DNA of 64,000 nt, taken from contig NC_133903.1 in the NCBI RefSeq assembly GCF_964199755.1, positions 56,116,739 to 56,180,738 of the forward strand, read 5' to 3'. The notes under the pieces are model-generated. The model was given only the letters and a program-made list of their open reading frames with translations, had not been told where the DNA came from and searched no databases. Origin of the DNA: Larus michahellis (taxonomy: Eukaryota; Chordata; Aves; Charadriiformes; Laridae). The position numbers were made by a program, and so were the translations under genes. Shown here in pieces: positions 26,116-39,600 of this stretch. The first letter of the stretch is position 1, and each line of letters starts with the position of its first letter.

Positions 26116-29100
26116 GCCCCCCGTATCTCTCTTTATGTGTGGATTCATAAAACCTCAAATCATACAAAATAAGAAGCTGAACAGTATGGGAGCAGCCCTT
26201 CATCTGATATACCCTCAGTGGAACTTACATTTACTTATGTTAGCTGAGGATTTGGCTCCCAACTTCTGCATTTAGTCTCTCATTTTCAGAGCAGCTCGTT
26301 TCACTCCTATTCTCTCATATCTTCCAGCAACTAAAATAAACTTCTTAACACTTTGTACCCATTCCAGATACTGCTCTCAGCATACCTGCCACGGCTCAGC
26401 TGTTCCTTTTGTATAGATGCAAATACACCAAGTGGGTAAAGAAAATTACCTTTTTTTGACAAATTTGTTTGGAATCAATTGAATCTATTTTAGAATGATG
26501 TAAGCCCTGAAAAATGCTGTGGGACTGTCCGAGTCTGTTAGCACTTTTAAGTAAACAAACAAAACCTGCTTTAATTCAGACAAATTTCCAGGCCACAATT
26601 GTCAGAACACCACTAAAAGCTCTTGGGTATTAAAAAACAAAATCTAAATAAGAAACAGAAGCTACATAAGGAGGAGGGCTCTGTGGGAACCTTCCTGCCT
26701 TTGGTCTGACAATCCAAAAAGTGTGTTCTGGTTTCCCCCAGCATCCGGTGCACTCCAGCAAGTTTCTAAATAAAGTTGAGTAAAAACTTCACTCAAAGCT
26801 TTAGCGTTCCTTAAATGGCATGTCTCATCTTTGCTGGCAGAGCTGCAGCTCGTCTTAAAGTAAGCATCCACATCATTAACATTTTTCCTAAATGCTACTC
26901 TATATATTCTAAATGCTCCGCTCAAAAGTTGCTAAAATAAGCACTCAAAAATAACAACTTCAAACGCTTGCACAAGGCTGCATCCATTCAGAAGAGCTAT
27001 TTTTCCTTACCTCACTCGATTTCCCTTCAGTGTTCATCAAACAAAGGATGCGCCGTGCCATGACAAGAGAGAAAGGCTAGATTTCAGCTTGAGGACTAAC
27101 ATAAGTCAATTAGAATCTATTGGCTCCTAATTACAGGATTTGTTATTTATCCCAGGCTGCCTCCCAGTGCAAAAAAAACTGGTGACTGATGCCTTCTCTT
27201 CGTGACAAACATTCACTCAGATACATGTGGAGGCTGAAATGCGATGAAGAGTGTTTCTTTTTCCTTTCCTCCGAGCAAGCAGCATTCAGCTTTCATGAGA
27301 ATGTTTAATCCCCTTTTATCCCCGAGTAAAAGCAATCTGTACCACACATAGCATATTCCGATTGCGAACACAGATTCTATCATCTACTGGAAAACCTGTA
27401 AAATAATACAAGCCAATCCATTAACTGCAAAAGGTATTTTAAACAAATCCTGCAGATTAAGACCCCATAAAATGAAATCGCTGTGCAACACTAGCATTTT
27501 AGAGATAATCTATTTTATGAAAGTCTAACAGTTAATTATGGAAAATGAAATAAGAAGCATGAAAATTATAATTGAACAGTAGTCCCTCTGATACATTCAC
27601 AGAATACAGTCCTAAAAAATCTTATGAATCCAGGGAAATGATATATGGGTCAACTTAAAAAAAAAAAAAAAACCACACAGAAAAAAACAGGAAACCCAAA
27701 TCTCACTTTAAATACATATTCAAGGATTAGCATCAGCAATTCCTTCTTCAGCAAGCTAAGCACCCAGCATTTTCACTACCGTCCACACCTCTTTGAAGTT
27801 CAAGCCTCCTCAAATGTATTCTCCTGCCTTATGCGAATTTCTGCCACCGCTCTTTCCTTCCCCATTATCACCTGCACCACAGAGAGCAGGAAAATTCACA
27901 TAAAATCCCACAGGAAATGCAAAAGATCTATATAAAGCTGCAAAGTGTCTTCTGTCTCTCATCTTCAGTTCTTTACAAGTTTCTCAGGCTGTTGGGAGAA
28001 GAGAGTCCTGGTTACACCATGGAAGGAGGGAAGACATGAACTGAAATAATCGACAACCACCATCACGAATGCCCCAAACCAGCCTGAACGGTGCAGCAGG
28101 CTGCTAACTTCATACATGGGCTACGCTGGGAACCTCTCTGTGGCTGGATCAGTGCCTACAACACGCTTCCAGATCGGGGTTTCTGTTCAAAAGTTTAATT
28201 ATCAGTAACAAACGCCCACCACTTGCCTCATTCTGGCTGGTCCAGAATTAATGAGCATTTTAGGAGAGTGCAAATCAGATCTGTGATCCTGTTTTTTTTA
28301 AAAGGGATTCTTTACAAGTGCAGACACCCCACCCCAGATCTAGCGTGACCCTCTTCTACCCCTGGAGTGTCTGTGTTGCCCTGGAGTGCCACGTTTTCCC
28401 AGAGAGCGCAGCAGCCCTGCCCGCTCCTCCCCGGGCTCAGCACAGACCTTCATCTCCCTGCCACAAGCGTCGGGACAGCAGGTGACACTCCGGAACGTCC
28501 CAGGACATCTGAAGCCACCCAGGGCAGCGGCGCCGCTTCCCACAGCTCCACCTGCGCTGAGTTTCTTGATGCGAGGGAGCACAGTATCAAAGACAGTCCT
28601 ACCTGCTTTGAGTGCAAAAGGACAAAAAAGAGACATTATTTCAAATTAGTACAGCTCAGCAAATCTTAATTATTACAGTCAAGATTTTTAATAACATACA
28701 ACTTATTTACCTACAAATTCTTTCTCCTGCCTATGCTGGATACTTACATTCACCAACATATTAGTCATTGCTTAATTATCGCTACAAAGCCTTATTAATA
28801 TGTATGGATAAAGAGCTCTCCAGCAGGAATGCATTTTAATGAAGTCGCTGAAAGGCAACAAGCAGCAATTTCTAGAAGGTTATGCCATGACTAACAATAG
28901 CAAACTGACTGAAGCAGCCTAGGGACAGGATGAGGTATGGAAGGAAAAAAAAAAATCAAATTCATTTTAATGATAAACTTAATTAGAAAGCGTTTAGGCA
29001 TTTCGACTGAGCGGTTGCAGCTTTGAATGGCTTACCACTATCCTTGAGAGGAATGGCGTCTCTCAAAATGTCGCCTGCAAGTGCCCAGCAGTGTTGTCTC

Positions 29101-29354
29101 CAGGACATGTAATACGCTGCGTGAAAGGACGAGGTTGAAAATGAGACATATTGTCCCCGCCCTGTACTTAACGGCGAGCAAAGCACCAGCGCGTTATTTC
29201 TGCGGCTACAGTTGGGTCTGTAGCATTCTATATTGCCCAACAACATGTAATTTACAAATCAAATGTATATATTTGGACTTATATTTCTGTATATAATTGG
29301 ACTTATTTCCTAGAGCAGCGATTCACTTTGCTCCTTGTCTTACTTTTGTAACAT
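26116..29354. other. Intergenic region left of the CpG island
   Basis: No gene recognised. An A-rich run lies at 27656-27672. A GC-richer patch at about 28330-28640 carries overlapping open frames on both strands of about 90-100 codons with no recognisable domain. It could be an upstream regulatory patch or non-coding exon, but nothing decides it. Confidence 0.55.
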
Positions 29355-29570
29355 TCGCCCTCCCAAGGCGACGTTACCCCGGCCCTCCTGAGGGCCCAGG
29401 CCCAGCATGGCCATGCCCGGGCACCCAGCGGGGACCGAGGCGGCCCCAGACCCGGCTGGGGGACCTGAGGCACCGGGGGACACCCGGCACCAAGGGGAAC
29501 CTGGCCCAGCGCGGCTCCTTTGGGAGGGAGCACCCTGCAGCAGGGCCCCGCTCTGCCTGTGTGGGGCCCG

Positions 29571-29610
29571 CGGCCCGGCCCGGCCCGGCCCGGCGCGGCG
29601 CGGCGCGGCC
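29571..29610. repeat. GC microsatellite (CCCGG)n then (CGCGG)n
   Basis: Four to five CCCGG units are followed by three CGCGG-type units within the CpG island. It is a length-variable candidate, and such tracts are often misassembled. Confidence 0.8.
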
Positions 29611-29770
29611 CCGGGTCGCGGCAAGGCCCCGCCGGCAGGCCCGGCCCGGGCACCCCGGACAGAGGACGCCCGGGGCAGAGGAGAGGACACCCGGGGGCGG
29701 GCCGCCGTGTAGGCTGCGGAGCCGCCCCGAGAGGCGGGCCCGGCCCGGACGGCTGAGCGGCGGCTGCCCG

Positions 29771-29773
29771 AGT
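29771..29773 (+). other. Candidate donor of a non-coding first exon
   Basis: CCCGA|GTAAGG within the CpG island is a good 5' splice site. The acceptor TTCTCCCTTCAG at 30278-30289 just before the start codon implies a spliced 5' leader with an intron of about 518 bp. The pairing is inferred. Confidence 0.35.
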
Positions 29774-29904
29774 AAGGGTCGGCGGGGTTGCGGGGCAGGC
29801 CGCGGCGGGCGCGGGGAGGGCAGGGGAAACAGCGGTGGGCTGGCGGGCCGAGGCGCACGCCGGGGAGCCCCGCCGGAGGGCCCGCGGCTCCGTCCCCGCC
29901 TCCG

Positions 29905-30070
29905 CTCGGCCCGGCTGGGCCCGCTCCTGGCGGCTCCTCCCGCCCGGCTGGGCCCGCTGTCGGCCCGGCAGGGCCTGCTCCCGGTCCTTCTCCCGTCCCG
30001 CTCGGCCCGGCTGGGCCCGCTCCGGTCCCTCTCGGCCCCGCAGGCCCGGCTGGGCCCGCTCCCGGTCCTT
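29905..30070. repeat. GC minisatellite, unit about CGGCCCGGCTGGGCCCGCTC
   Basis: About five imperfect copies of a roughly 20-bp unit are interspersed with CGGTCCTTCTC- and CCGCAG-type spacers. They lie between the candidate first exon and the first coding exon. Confidence 0.75.
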
Positions 30071-30235
30071 CTGCCACCCCGGCTTGGCCCCGCGGGACTT
30101 CGGGGAGCCGCCGCCGCTTCAGCCGTCTCCCCACCCCGGGCAGGGCGGGAAGCCGGGGTGTTCCCTCACGACCCGGGGCCTGAGGTGCAGTGCCTGTTTC
30201 GCCTCGTCAGCCGAGGGAATCTGAATTTTAAATTA

Positions 30236-30255
30236 TTTTTTTTTTTTTTTTTTTT
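30236..30255 (+). repeat. T20 homopolymer upstream of first coding exon
   Basis: Twenty consecutive T lie 34 bp before the acceptor of the first coding exon. The run may extend its polypyrimidine tract, and its length is prone to sequencing error. Confidence 0.9.
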
Positions 30256-30289
30256 ATTTGGCAATAAATGGTGTTTCTTCTCCCTTCAG

Positions 30290-30620
30290 CCCTCAGGGTC
30301 ATGTGGAACACTGTGGCTTTGTGCTCCCTTGGCAGGCGGCCCCCCAAGGCCGCGTCTCCACTGCTCCCAAGGTTACAAACCTTAAATCGCGTGTTCGAAA
30401 GAAAGTATAAGGATTTGTGTCACGGTAAAGAGCCAGCACACGTACTGCAGAATCAGGGGTTGAAATGGACACGCGACATGCTTCCCTGCCGTTTAGTAAG
30501 TAATAAAGCAAAATATAGACGGTATGCCAAAACTTACCCTGTTTTAGATGGACGTATCCTGTCTGTGTATCGACATGTGTTTGAAGAGAATTTAAGGAAC
30601 AGTGAGGCTGTTATTAAAAG
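30290..30620 (+). CDS. MCCC2-like coding exon 1 (CDS from 30301)
   Basis: Acceptor TTCTCCCTTCAG, 11 nt of leader, then ATG. Donor AAAAG|GTAATA, phase 2. It encodes residues 1-107, with the presumed transit peptide followed by a lysine/arginine-rich segment. This is the least conserved part of the protein. Confidence 0.85.
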
Positions 30621-33600
30621 GTAATAAACTGTTTTTGTGGTGTTTTAAAAATGTTGCTACTCGTGAGGCGATGTGGGAGTTACTTACGGGCACTTTTAGG
30701 AACTTTTTAACAGGAAGAATGCTAATTAGAAAGTCCAAACATTAAAAAATAAAAAAAGCTCTTTTTCTTACCAAACCGTTTTGAAGCTTAGACTAGTTTC
30801 CTGGCTGCTCTTTTCTCGGACAGCTTCTCTGCAGAGTGAATTTTACAAGGGTCAGCACTTAAAAATTTCAGCCCCCAAAAGAGGTGCCTGAATGTCGACT
30901 GAAATGCCTAATTCTAGGTGCAGTCTGTATTTGAAATATTGCCATGTGACATTGTTTTTGCCTGTATTGCCAAGAAGTATTTTTTCCTAGACCTGTATAC
31001 ATTTTGTTTCGTGTTTGATTTTGAATGCGAAGACATAAACGGTGACTCACCCGTTTACAGATGCCTCCTGAAAAAGTAGACGACAGTTATTGCAATTGAT
31101 CCTGAGTCACTGATAAAAGCAGGAAAATGTATTTTATGTGTTTGTCCTTAAAGATCAGATGGCAAAAATTCAAACGCCTTTGTTCAGAGGAGTGATACAT
31201 GAGCTGGAAGCAAAGCTATGGCAAACGCACTGTGCCCTCCTGTGGTGGCATTTATGACATGATTAAAAATCCTTAGCTTGTTTCTCCTGAGGCTTTTTCA
31301 ATCTCTACCGTCTGCAGGAAGCCACAGTAGGATAAAGGAGTCACGTACAGAGTGGTCCGTAAACAGTTATGTCAAACAGTATTTTTAGTGAAAGATGCTG
31401 CATCTAGAATGTTTTATTTGAAATAAATGAAAAACCTGGTTTATCTAAGACCAAAATTATTTGAGCTACCACATTTGTTTACAGTTTATTGAATTCTTTA
31501 CCTGTACTTCATGTTGCCCTGACAATAACATCCACTTCCTCTCTTGATTGTGGTGACACTGCAGTGTTCACTACTTCTAAAGTATATTTTTGATGCTGTA
31601 GACTGTGCGTTTCTTGAAGATTTAGTAATTTATTCTACTTGCCAGTTACTAATTTTTGTCAGGTAAACTTGTTGAGGGAAACTGAATCCCTTGACTGGAT
31701 ATTTATATTACTTCACTCTTTTGTTGCCTTGATTATACAGTTTTTGAACAATGAAACTAAAATGCTTGCTTTAAATAACATACCTTTGCTTTTTATTATA
31801 CTTTGTAAGAAACAATAATCTGAAAATGTGGGTTCATCTTCATTCCCGTACCATTGATAGGAAAATTGTGCAATACATCTGAGTGCTATGTCCAATCTGC
31901 TACAGGGTAACTCGTAAGCAAAGGTGGTTTTCGTTAACTGAAACTTTGTTTCTTAACTCAGATATTCAGAATTGCTAGAGACGGTCAGTAAAGGAGGGGG
32001 AGAAAATGCCATCTTGCGTCATACGCAGCGAAACAAGAAGCTGTTTGTTCGTGAGCGCCTGAAGTTGCTACTCGATGATGAGCCTTTTCTTGAGCTGTCT
32101 CCGCTGGCAGGCCTCAGTTTGCCATATGGGGATGTCCCTGCTGCTGGGTGCCTTACTGGTAATTGCTAACAAATGTGATATTAGATGTAATGGGAAATTG
32201 ATCAAGTTTGTTTGTTTCATTGCTCTTGTCTTTAAATATGATGGATATGGGTTGAGGGTATTGTTTTGAGCAGCCCAGGTTGGAGACGCAGCTCAGAAGG
32301 AAGAAGGATTTTGAACCAACGTGATCCTTAATATAATTTGAGAGGTGGTGGTCGGGTGCGGTCACGGGTAGGTGATCGTAGGCAGCGTACATTAGTTGTA
32401 GACCGTATGTGCTGCACACCTTCCCAGAGCAACCAGCCTTGCTCACTGAAGGTAAGGGGTTTGTTCTTACTGGGAGAGGAAACAGGATACATGTAATCAG
32501 GTTTATGGAATATTTTACTATCTATCTTAAGAGTGTGCTTTCCTAGGAAAGGTGAACATCAGTCCTATCCAGTAGCAGCATGAAAGAGTTCAGCCACTGC
32601 TGTATTATTCTTCTGCGATTTTTGCTGGGAAAGCTGTGAGAAACCTTTAAAGAGAAAAAGTTCTTTCATTTCTTCTAGATGTAGTAATTTATTCTACTTA
32701 TCAGTTATTAATTTTTGTCTCAAAAAATTTAGGATGATGTGTCAAATAACATGGCAAAGGAAAGGGGACCAAGTTACTGTGAGATACGGGAGCTGCGACA
32801 TTTCTTTTGTAACATTTTTCAACTTATAGAGAAGTCTCTCACTTCATTGTGTTTTGAAGAGCAGTTCCAGTTTAAAAAGTAACTAGATGATTAGAGTATA
32901 AAATCCTATCTTTTGTCACAGATTGTTACGTTTTTCAGTTTTACGTAGGTAATTTTTAATTGCCTTCCCTGTTATCTCAAGAGTTGTAGGCCAAACTATG
33001 TATTTTTTTCTCTTCTATTGTCACCAGGAGTAAGTAAGTTTATTTCAAGTTCTGTCTTCTGTCATTAAGGCTTTTTTTTAAATGTCATTGTCTTTCAGCT
33101 TGTTATTCCAGAGAAGAGCTATAGATTTCTTCACTGTGTGGTATTTCCAACTTATATTGCAGAAGAATCCAACCAAAAGAACATCCTCGCTATAATTTGT
33201 CCCCCTTGTTTCCTCTGTGGTATTTTAGAGAGTCCTGATAAGTGTCTGTGGTACCACTTACAGGAATTGGCAAAATCTGTGGGGTCTGGTGTGTCTTCAC
33301 GGCAAATGATGCAACGGTGAAAGGAGGAACTATTTATCCCATTGGAGTAAAGAAACAATTAAGAGCTCAAGAAATAGCCCTGCAGAACAGACTGTGTTCT
33401 GTGTACCTGGTTGACAGCGGGGGAGCATTCCTACCGCTACAGGTAATGCCGGAACCCGTTCACAGAAGAAAATACCTATGTTTATCTTAGTCATATTAAT
33501 TTTTAGCAGTAAACCTCAGATTTATGTTTTGTTTTCTTGGCTGGCTGACTTTCATTCTCTGTTATACTTAAATTGAGTTTTGTCCACAAATCAGAGTGCA

Positions 33601-36600
33601 GGCCGTGATTTGAAGATATGTAACGGTGGTGATCACTTTGGCTAATCTTGCATCTAATCAGAGTTCAGAAACTTGAATATGAGTTGGGGGGGACAAAGTG
33701 CTGAGCAAGCATGGGTATTCCTCAGTGTGCTGAAATGCTTTAATATCTTTAATAAATTAGTATGTTGTTTGAGGTTTCTGTTTTAAACTTCAGAATCTAT
33801 AAAATTACTCTGTATTTTATTGTAACGTTTGTGATAGTAATGCAGTAACCTCCATGGCCTTTAAAAATGTAGTTTTGGAAATTCTTACTGTAAAAGGAGA
33901 ATTTGCAGAGGTCCAGAGGTCGTGTTATCACAGAGACTATAGTAGTTCCTTCTGCAGACTGAAAGCAAACATATAGAAAAAGTTTTTGCCTGACTTAAGG
34001 AATTGTATCAAAAACTAAGTAAAAAGGCAAACTGTGTTGAAGTCATTTCACAGATGAAGTATGAACATAAGCTTCCACTTCTCCATATTTATAGTGTCAG
34101 TTTATGTTTCACAAAAAATTGCGGAACTTACCTCTGTTTTTGAAACACATGGGTGTTTTTGTGGAATTGGACAGTGCATAAGGGGAATAAATAGTGTAGC
34201 AAATGCTGTGTATGAAACCTTCAGCCATGATTGTTAGTGGTGACCTTCCCAGAGGTGGTTACAATGCGTTTGTGAATGAATGGAGTGAAGAGGAAGCGTT
34301 GACTTTTGTAGTTAATATTGAAACTCTCTCTGTGTTTTCTCTGTAATGTCAGTCAGAGCTGTTTCCCGACAAGTTGCACGGCGGCAGAGTTTTCTACAAT
34401 GAAGCAATAATGTCTGCCATGAGAATCCCTCAGGTACAGTGTCATTTGGAGTACAAGTAAGTGGAGTAGGTGTGATCAGTAGAGTTCTGAAAAAAGTTTT
34501 ATTCTGATACAGATTCTAGGAACAACTCTCAAAAATGCAAAAAGTTTCCTAAAGCTCACCCTTTCTATTTGTGGGGAAGAGAGATTCAAATACTACCTCA
34601 CATAACGGAACACTTCAGCCTTAAGGGGTCTGGAGCACAAGCTTTGTGAGGAGCAGCTGAGGGAGCTGGGGGTGTTCAGCCTGGAGAGAAGGGGGCTGAG
34701 GGGAGACCTTCTCGCTCTCTACAACTCCTTGAAAGGAGGGTGTAGCCACGGGGGATCAGTCTTTTCTCCCAAGGAACAGGCGATAGAACAAGAGGAGATG
34801 GCCTCAAGTTGTGCCAGGGGAGGTTTAGATTGGATATTAGGAGAAATTTCTTCACGGAAAGCGTTATCAAGCCTTGGACCAGGCTGCCCGGGGCAGCGGT
34901 GGAGTCGCCATCCCTGGAGGGATTTAAAAGATGTGTAGATGTGGTGCTGAGGGACATGGGGTAGTGGTGGTTTTTGTCAGAGTTAGGTTGATGGTTGGAC
35001 TCGATGATCTTAAAGGTCCCTTCCAGCCTGGGCGGTTCTGTGATTCTGAGTGTTTACCAGCTGATGGTGATGGAAAAGCATCAAATCGCTAGGTTATTTC
35101 AGAGTAAATATTGAATTCTCTCGAAACCAGCTTTGTCGTTCATGCTGGTATTTACATGTGCAGTTCATTGTTCCCCAGGCTGCAGTTTAGTCTCTTGAAT
35201 GTTTCTGAAATGTAATGGTTTTGCCTTTCCGTCCTCCCCTCTACAGCATCTTGGTTTGTTTTGGTTCCTGTGTCCTTCAGGTGGCAGTGGTGTGCGGCTC
35301 CTGTGTGGCTGGAGGTGCCTACTTGCCAACCATGGCAGAAGAAGCTGTGATCATAGATAAAATCGGTACACTGTTCCTTGCTGGCCCACCTCTGGTGAAA
35401 GCTGCTACAGGAGAAGATGTCTGTCCCGAGGACCTAGGAGGAGCCAGACTTCACTCTAAGTATGTGAAATAATTCTCAAAAATAGCAGAGAATTCAGCAT
35501 ACCTAGCTTTAAAGAAACTAATTTTATATTAAATTATTGTGACTGAAGCTACTCCCGTGACAGGATACAATGTGATCCTCAAGGACTGAAAAACATGTAG
35601 TGAAAAAACCTGGTAGAAACGATACATGAATTATTATAAAGGTTGGTGGTATTCAGTTATATATGTGGGAGTATCACGGGGCTAGATATAACTCTTTGAA
35701 ATGAAAAAAGTAACGTGGCTTTGTAATTTCAGTTTTACTGCTGTCCACAGGAACTTTCCACTTCCACCGTGTGTATATATATATACACACACACACACTG
35801 ATAGAAATCTCACATAAGTACAGAGGTCAGGATAAGGGCCGAAAGTGGAACCTGTTATTATGCTGTTTGCTTTCTGTCTCAGTTATGGGTGTTTTGTTAG
35901 ATCAGCCAAATGGAAGTAAAATTAAGTGATGTTTTGGGGTGAAGCAGGGACTGCACAGATCTAGATTTGGTTCCCCATTCTTCCATATGCTTTCTAACAA
36001 CTTCAGGCAAGCCAGTTCCTCTGTGCCTCACAGGGACCAGCTATAGAAGAGGGATGGTATTAAGTTACTATAATCAGTTACTGTCTTTATATCTGGGCTG
36101 GAAGTGTTTATTTTGAAATAATTTTTGAAGTTTGTTTTCCCTATATTATATTGTTTGCAAACACATCATCATGAAAATAAATTCAAAAGTCTTTCTTTAA
36201 TACAGCTAAACTCAAAAGTCCCAGGGAAGAAATCCTTACTGTGACTTTGGTTTGGGGTTGGATTGCACAAAAATTCCAGTGACTTACTGCTTTCAGCTCA
36301 TTCATACAAGAACAAAATCACACAATATTTTCAAGGAGTTTGGAGAGTCACAGCACGGGTTAAAGTTTTTCCTTTAGTTTGGGTTTTCTATCAGAATTCA
36401 GTTTTCATTAATTCAGTACTGATTAACGTTGCTCTCTCTCCTAGAGTCAGTGGCTGTAGTGACCATTTTGCATCTTCAGAAAAGGAAGCCTATGAATGTA
36501 TTCGGAACGTTATCTCAACGTTAAATTATGATCCGCTGCCAGAGGAGGTCGTAGAGCACGACAGCCCCCTGTTTAGTTCTGATGAGCTCTTGGGACTGGC

Positions 36601-39600
36601 ACCGCGAGATTATAGGTGTACTCTTCCTGTGAAACTGGTAAGGTGACAGATACCGTGTTCCTTTGTCCGTTCACTCTGCTCTATCTCGTAGCTCCAGATT
36701 AACAGGCAACAGGCTGCTCCCTCTTGGAGAATCCTGATGGACCTGAGATATTCTATATTATTACCTAATCAGTTGCCAAACTGTCTTGAGTCTGCAACAA
36801 AGCAAAATGGCAAAAATTCTGCAGAATTATAGAAAATATTTAAGCTGAAAACCTGCTAGAGATAAGATCGTTACAGATGATGCCAGTGGATCCCCACCTG
36901 TCTCCAGGCACTGTTTGAGGTGCTGTTATGTCAGTATGTCTTGTACTCTGTTTCCTGCCTTGAGAAAGTGCATCCCTTTAGTGTCCTGTTTTCCCTTCTC
37001 CCTGCCTTTTTTTTTCCCCAAATAGTCAAGACTCTATTTTGTAACTTACATGCCTAATGAAAATACTGACTGAAAAAACAGCAAAGCTCAAATTAAACTT
37101 GTTTGAAGTTGGGACAGGTGCTAATACGTAAGCAGAGACATGCAGAGCTGCCCACGCTATTTTCATTGCGTTGTTCTAGAAGAGATTAAATCTGCAAGGA
37201 TGTGAATCCAGTATCTTTTCCAGGGGTAATTCCTGCAGCTAAGGTGATTGACTGTAGATAGCAGTGTGGCTTTGAAGGCAGCTATTAAACAGTGTTTGTA
37301 AAAAGGCAGAGCGATACGCTGCTGAGTATTTCCTGTGCACACAAACTGTAACTGCACACGCTGGGATTTTTGTACAACATTTTGATGCACATCAACAACT
37401 GTGCTGGGTAACTTGGAAATAATTTTGGAGTTGAACTTTGGCTCAAAATACACCATTGGTAATCAAACATAAACATAAATCCGATGGTTTGCGCATACTG
37501 AGTATTTAGCGGAGTGTAAGACATAAAAAGGCCTCTGTGCTCATTTAGGTTGGCTTCTTGCAGGTCTCCTTACTATTTGAACAGAGCATATCTTTTAGCA
37601 GAACTATCCTATTTTCACTTAAATTTCTGTAGTAAAGACTACATTTCTTTGCAGATTCTGAGCCGTCTGATGGATGGAAGCAGGTTCCAGGAATTCAAGG
37701 CTAATTATGGAACAACATTAGTAACAGGATTCGGACACGTGGAAGGGTAAGGCTGTAAGATTTCACTATCAAAATGTATGGTCATATTTGTCTCAATAGC
37801 TTTCATATCATCACCGGGTTTTATGGTATTCCAATAGCAATGTTTATGGAGTTCTGAATCCGCCAGGAATTGATAATAAAATACTTCTAGAAAGCCTGAT
37901 CTCCTGTCTCTGAGCTCCGAATTCATCATGTCTTGGGCCAATAGCAGCAGAGAACGATTACAAATGAATGGCTTACCTGACTTTGAAATTATTTGTTCCT
38001 GCACAGAAATTACTAGCCAGACAGTTGGAACATTGAAGTCTCAGCAGATTCCTTAAGAAATAAGAAACAGCATCTTCAAAAGTGTTCCTTCCCAAACTGA
38101 GTTGAAAGCTATCGTCCCTTATCCCACGGGATGGAGATGGGATAATACCCATACAATAAAACCTTGCATAATTCAGATCAGACTGTATTATTAACACATC
38201 CGTGAAGCATACAACACTCCAGTCAAATCATATTAGAAAAAAAAGGTAGTAAAAAATACTTTTTTGAGCCTTTAGGTTGAAAGTATAGATTTTTCAGATC
38301 GAGTGTTATGTTGTGTGTTTCAGGAATTAGAGAGAGCCCAGAGTCCTGTCCCCTTGTGTGTTTTCTTGCAGTGTAAACCCTGGTCAGGTCAGCTATAGCT
38401 TTACCCGCCCTCTGGGCATTAATCCACGTTAATTCCTCCGTGCTTCGCATATCAGGAGTGCTCTAAGTCTTGTTTATGAAGGTCCTTGAATGAAATGACA
38501 CATGTAACTGCATCCTTTTACATTCTGAATTTACGGATGTTTATGTTTCCATCCTTTAGAACATTGCAAGCTACAGTTTCATAATTTCTGTGGTTCAAAA
38601 GTGAAAATGTTTACGTGCCTGTTTTGTAGGCACTTGGTGGGGGTCGTGGCTAACAACGGGGAGCTGTCTCATGATGCTTCTCTCAAGGGCAGCCACTTCG
38701 TTCAGCTCTGCAGTCAGCGCAGCATTCCCATCCTCTTCTTCCAAAACACTGCTCCTCATACAGCACAGCCAGCCAGCATCTCGCAGGTAGGGCATTTTCA
38801 GCTCCATATGCTTAATTCAAGTAATGCCTTGTTTTAAGATTACATTTTGCAGCTCTGAGGAGAAGGACCTGGGGGTCCTGGTAGACAGCAAATTATCCAT
38901 GAGCCAGCAGTGTGCCCTTGTCGCCAAGAAGGCCAATGGCATCCTGGGCTGCATAGGGAAGACTGTGGCCAGTAGGTCGAGGGAGGTCATTCTCCCCCTC
39001 TACTCTGCACTGGTGAGGCCACAATTGGAGTACTGCGTCCAGTTTTGGGCTCCCCAGTTCAAGAGGGACAGGGAACTACTGGAGCGAGTCCAGCGTAGGG
39101 CAACCAAGATGATTATGGGACTGGAGCATCTCCCTTATGAGGAAAGGCTGAAAGAGCTGGGACTCCTTAGCCTGGAGAAGAGAAGGTTGAGGGGGGACCT
39201 GATTAATGTTTACAAGTATCTAAAGGGTGGGTTTAAGGAGGATGGAGCCAGGCTCTTTTCAGTGGTTCCCAGCGACAGGACAAGGGGCAATGGGCACAAG
39301 CTAGAACATAGGAAGTTCCGTTCAAATACACGGAAAAACTTCTTTACAGTGAGGGTGACAGAGCCCTGGAACAGGCTGCCCAGGGAGGGTGTGGAGTCCC
39401 CTTCTCTGGAGATTTTCAAGACCCGCCTGGATGCAGCCCTGAGTGACGTGCTCTGGGCAATCCTGCTCTAGCAGGGGAGTTGGACTAGATGATCTCTAGA
39501 GGTCCCTTCCAACTCTAAAGATTCCGTGATTTTGAAAATTATTAATTGTTAGGAAAAGAATTTTTTTAAATCAAGAAACTTCATAACTACTCTCTTCTTA

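Larger units (their letters stand above)
29355..30190. promoter_or_regulatory. CpG island, probable promoter of the MCCC2-like gene
   Basis: Very high G+C with abundant CpG in an otherwise AT-rich region, ending about 110 bp before the start codon of the MCCC2-like gene. It contains a (CCCGG/CGCGG)n tract and a GC minisatellite. Long open frames across it (up to 362 codons) are expected from the lack of AT-rich stop codons and are rejected as coding. A CpG-island promoter fits a broadly expressed mitochondrial protein. It could also act bidirectionally. Confidence 0.85.

Noticed and set aside
28340-28669. Overlapping ORFs of about 90-100 codons on both strands
   Set aside because: No recognised similarity, no clear pairing of splice sites, and a locally GC-rich patch that lengthens open frames by chance.
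29297-30385. 362-codon open frame across the CpG island (and several 100-260 codon frames on both strands there)
   Set aside because: Extreme G+C makes stop codons rare. The predicted products are Pro/Gly/Arg/Ala repeats from a minisatellite, and the frame runs through a T20 tract and a splice acceptor into exon 1.
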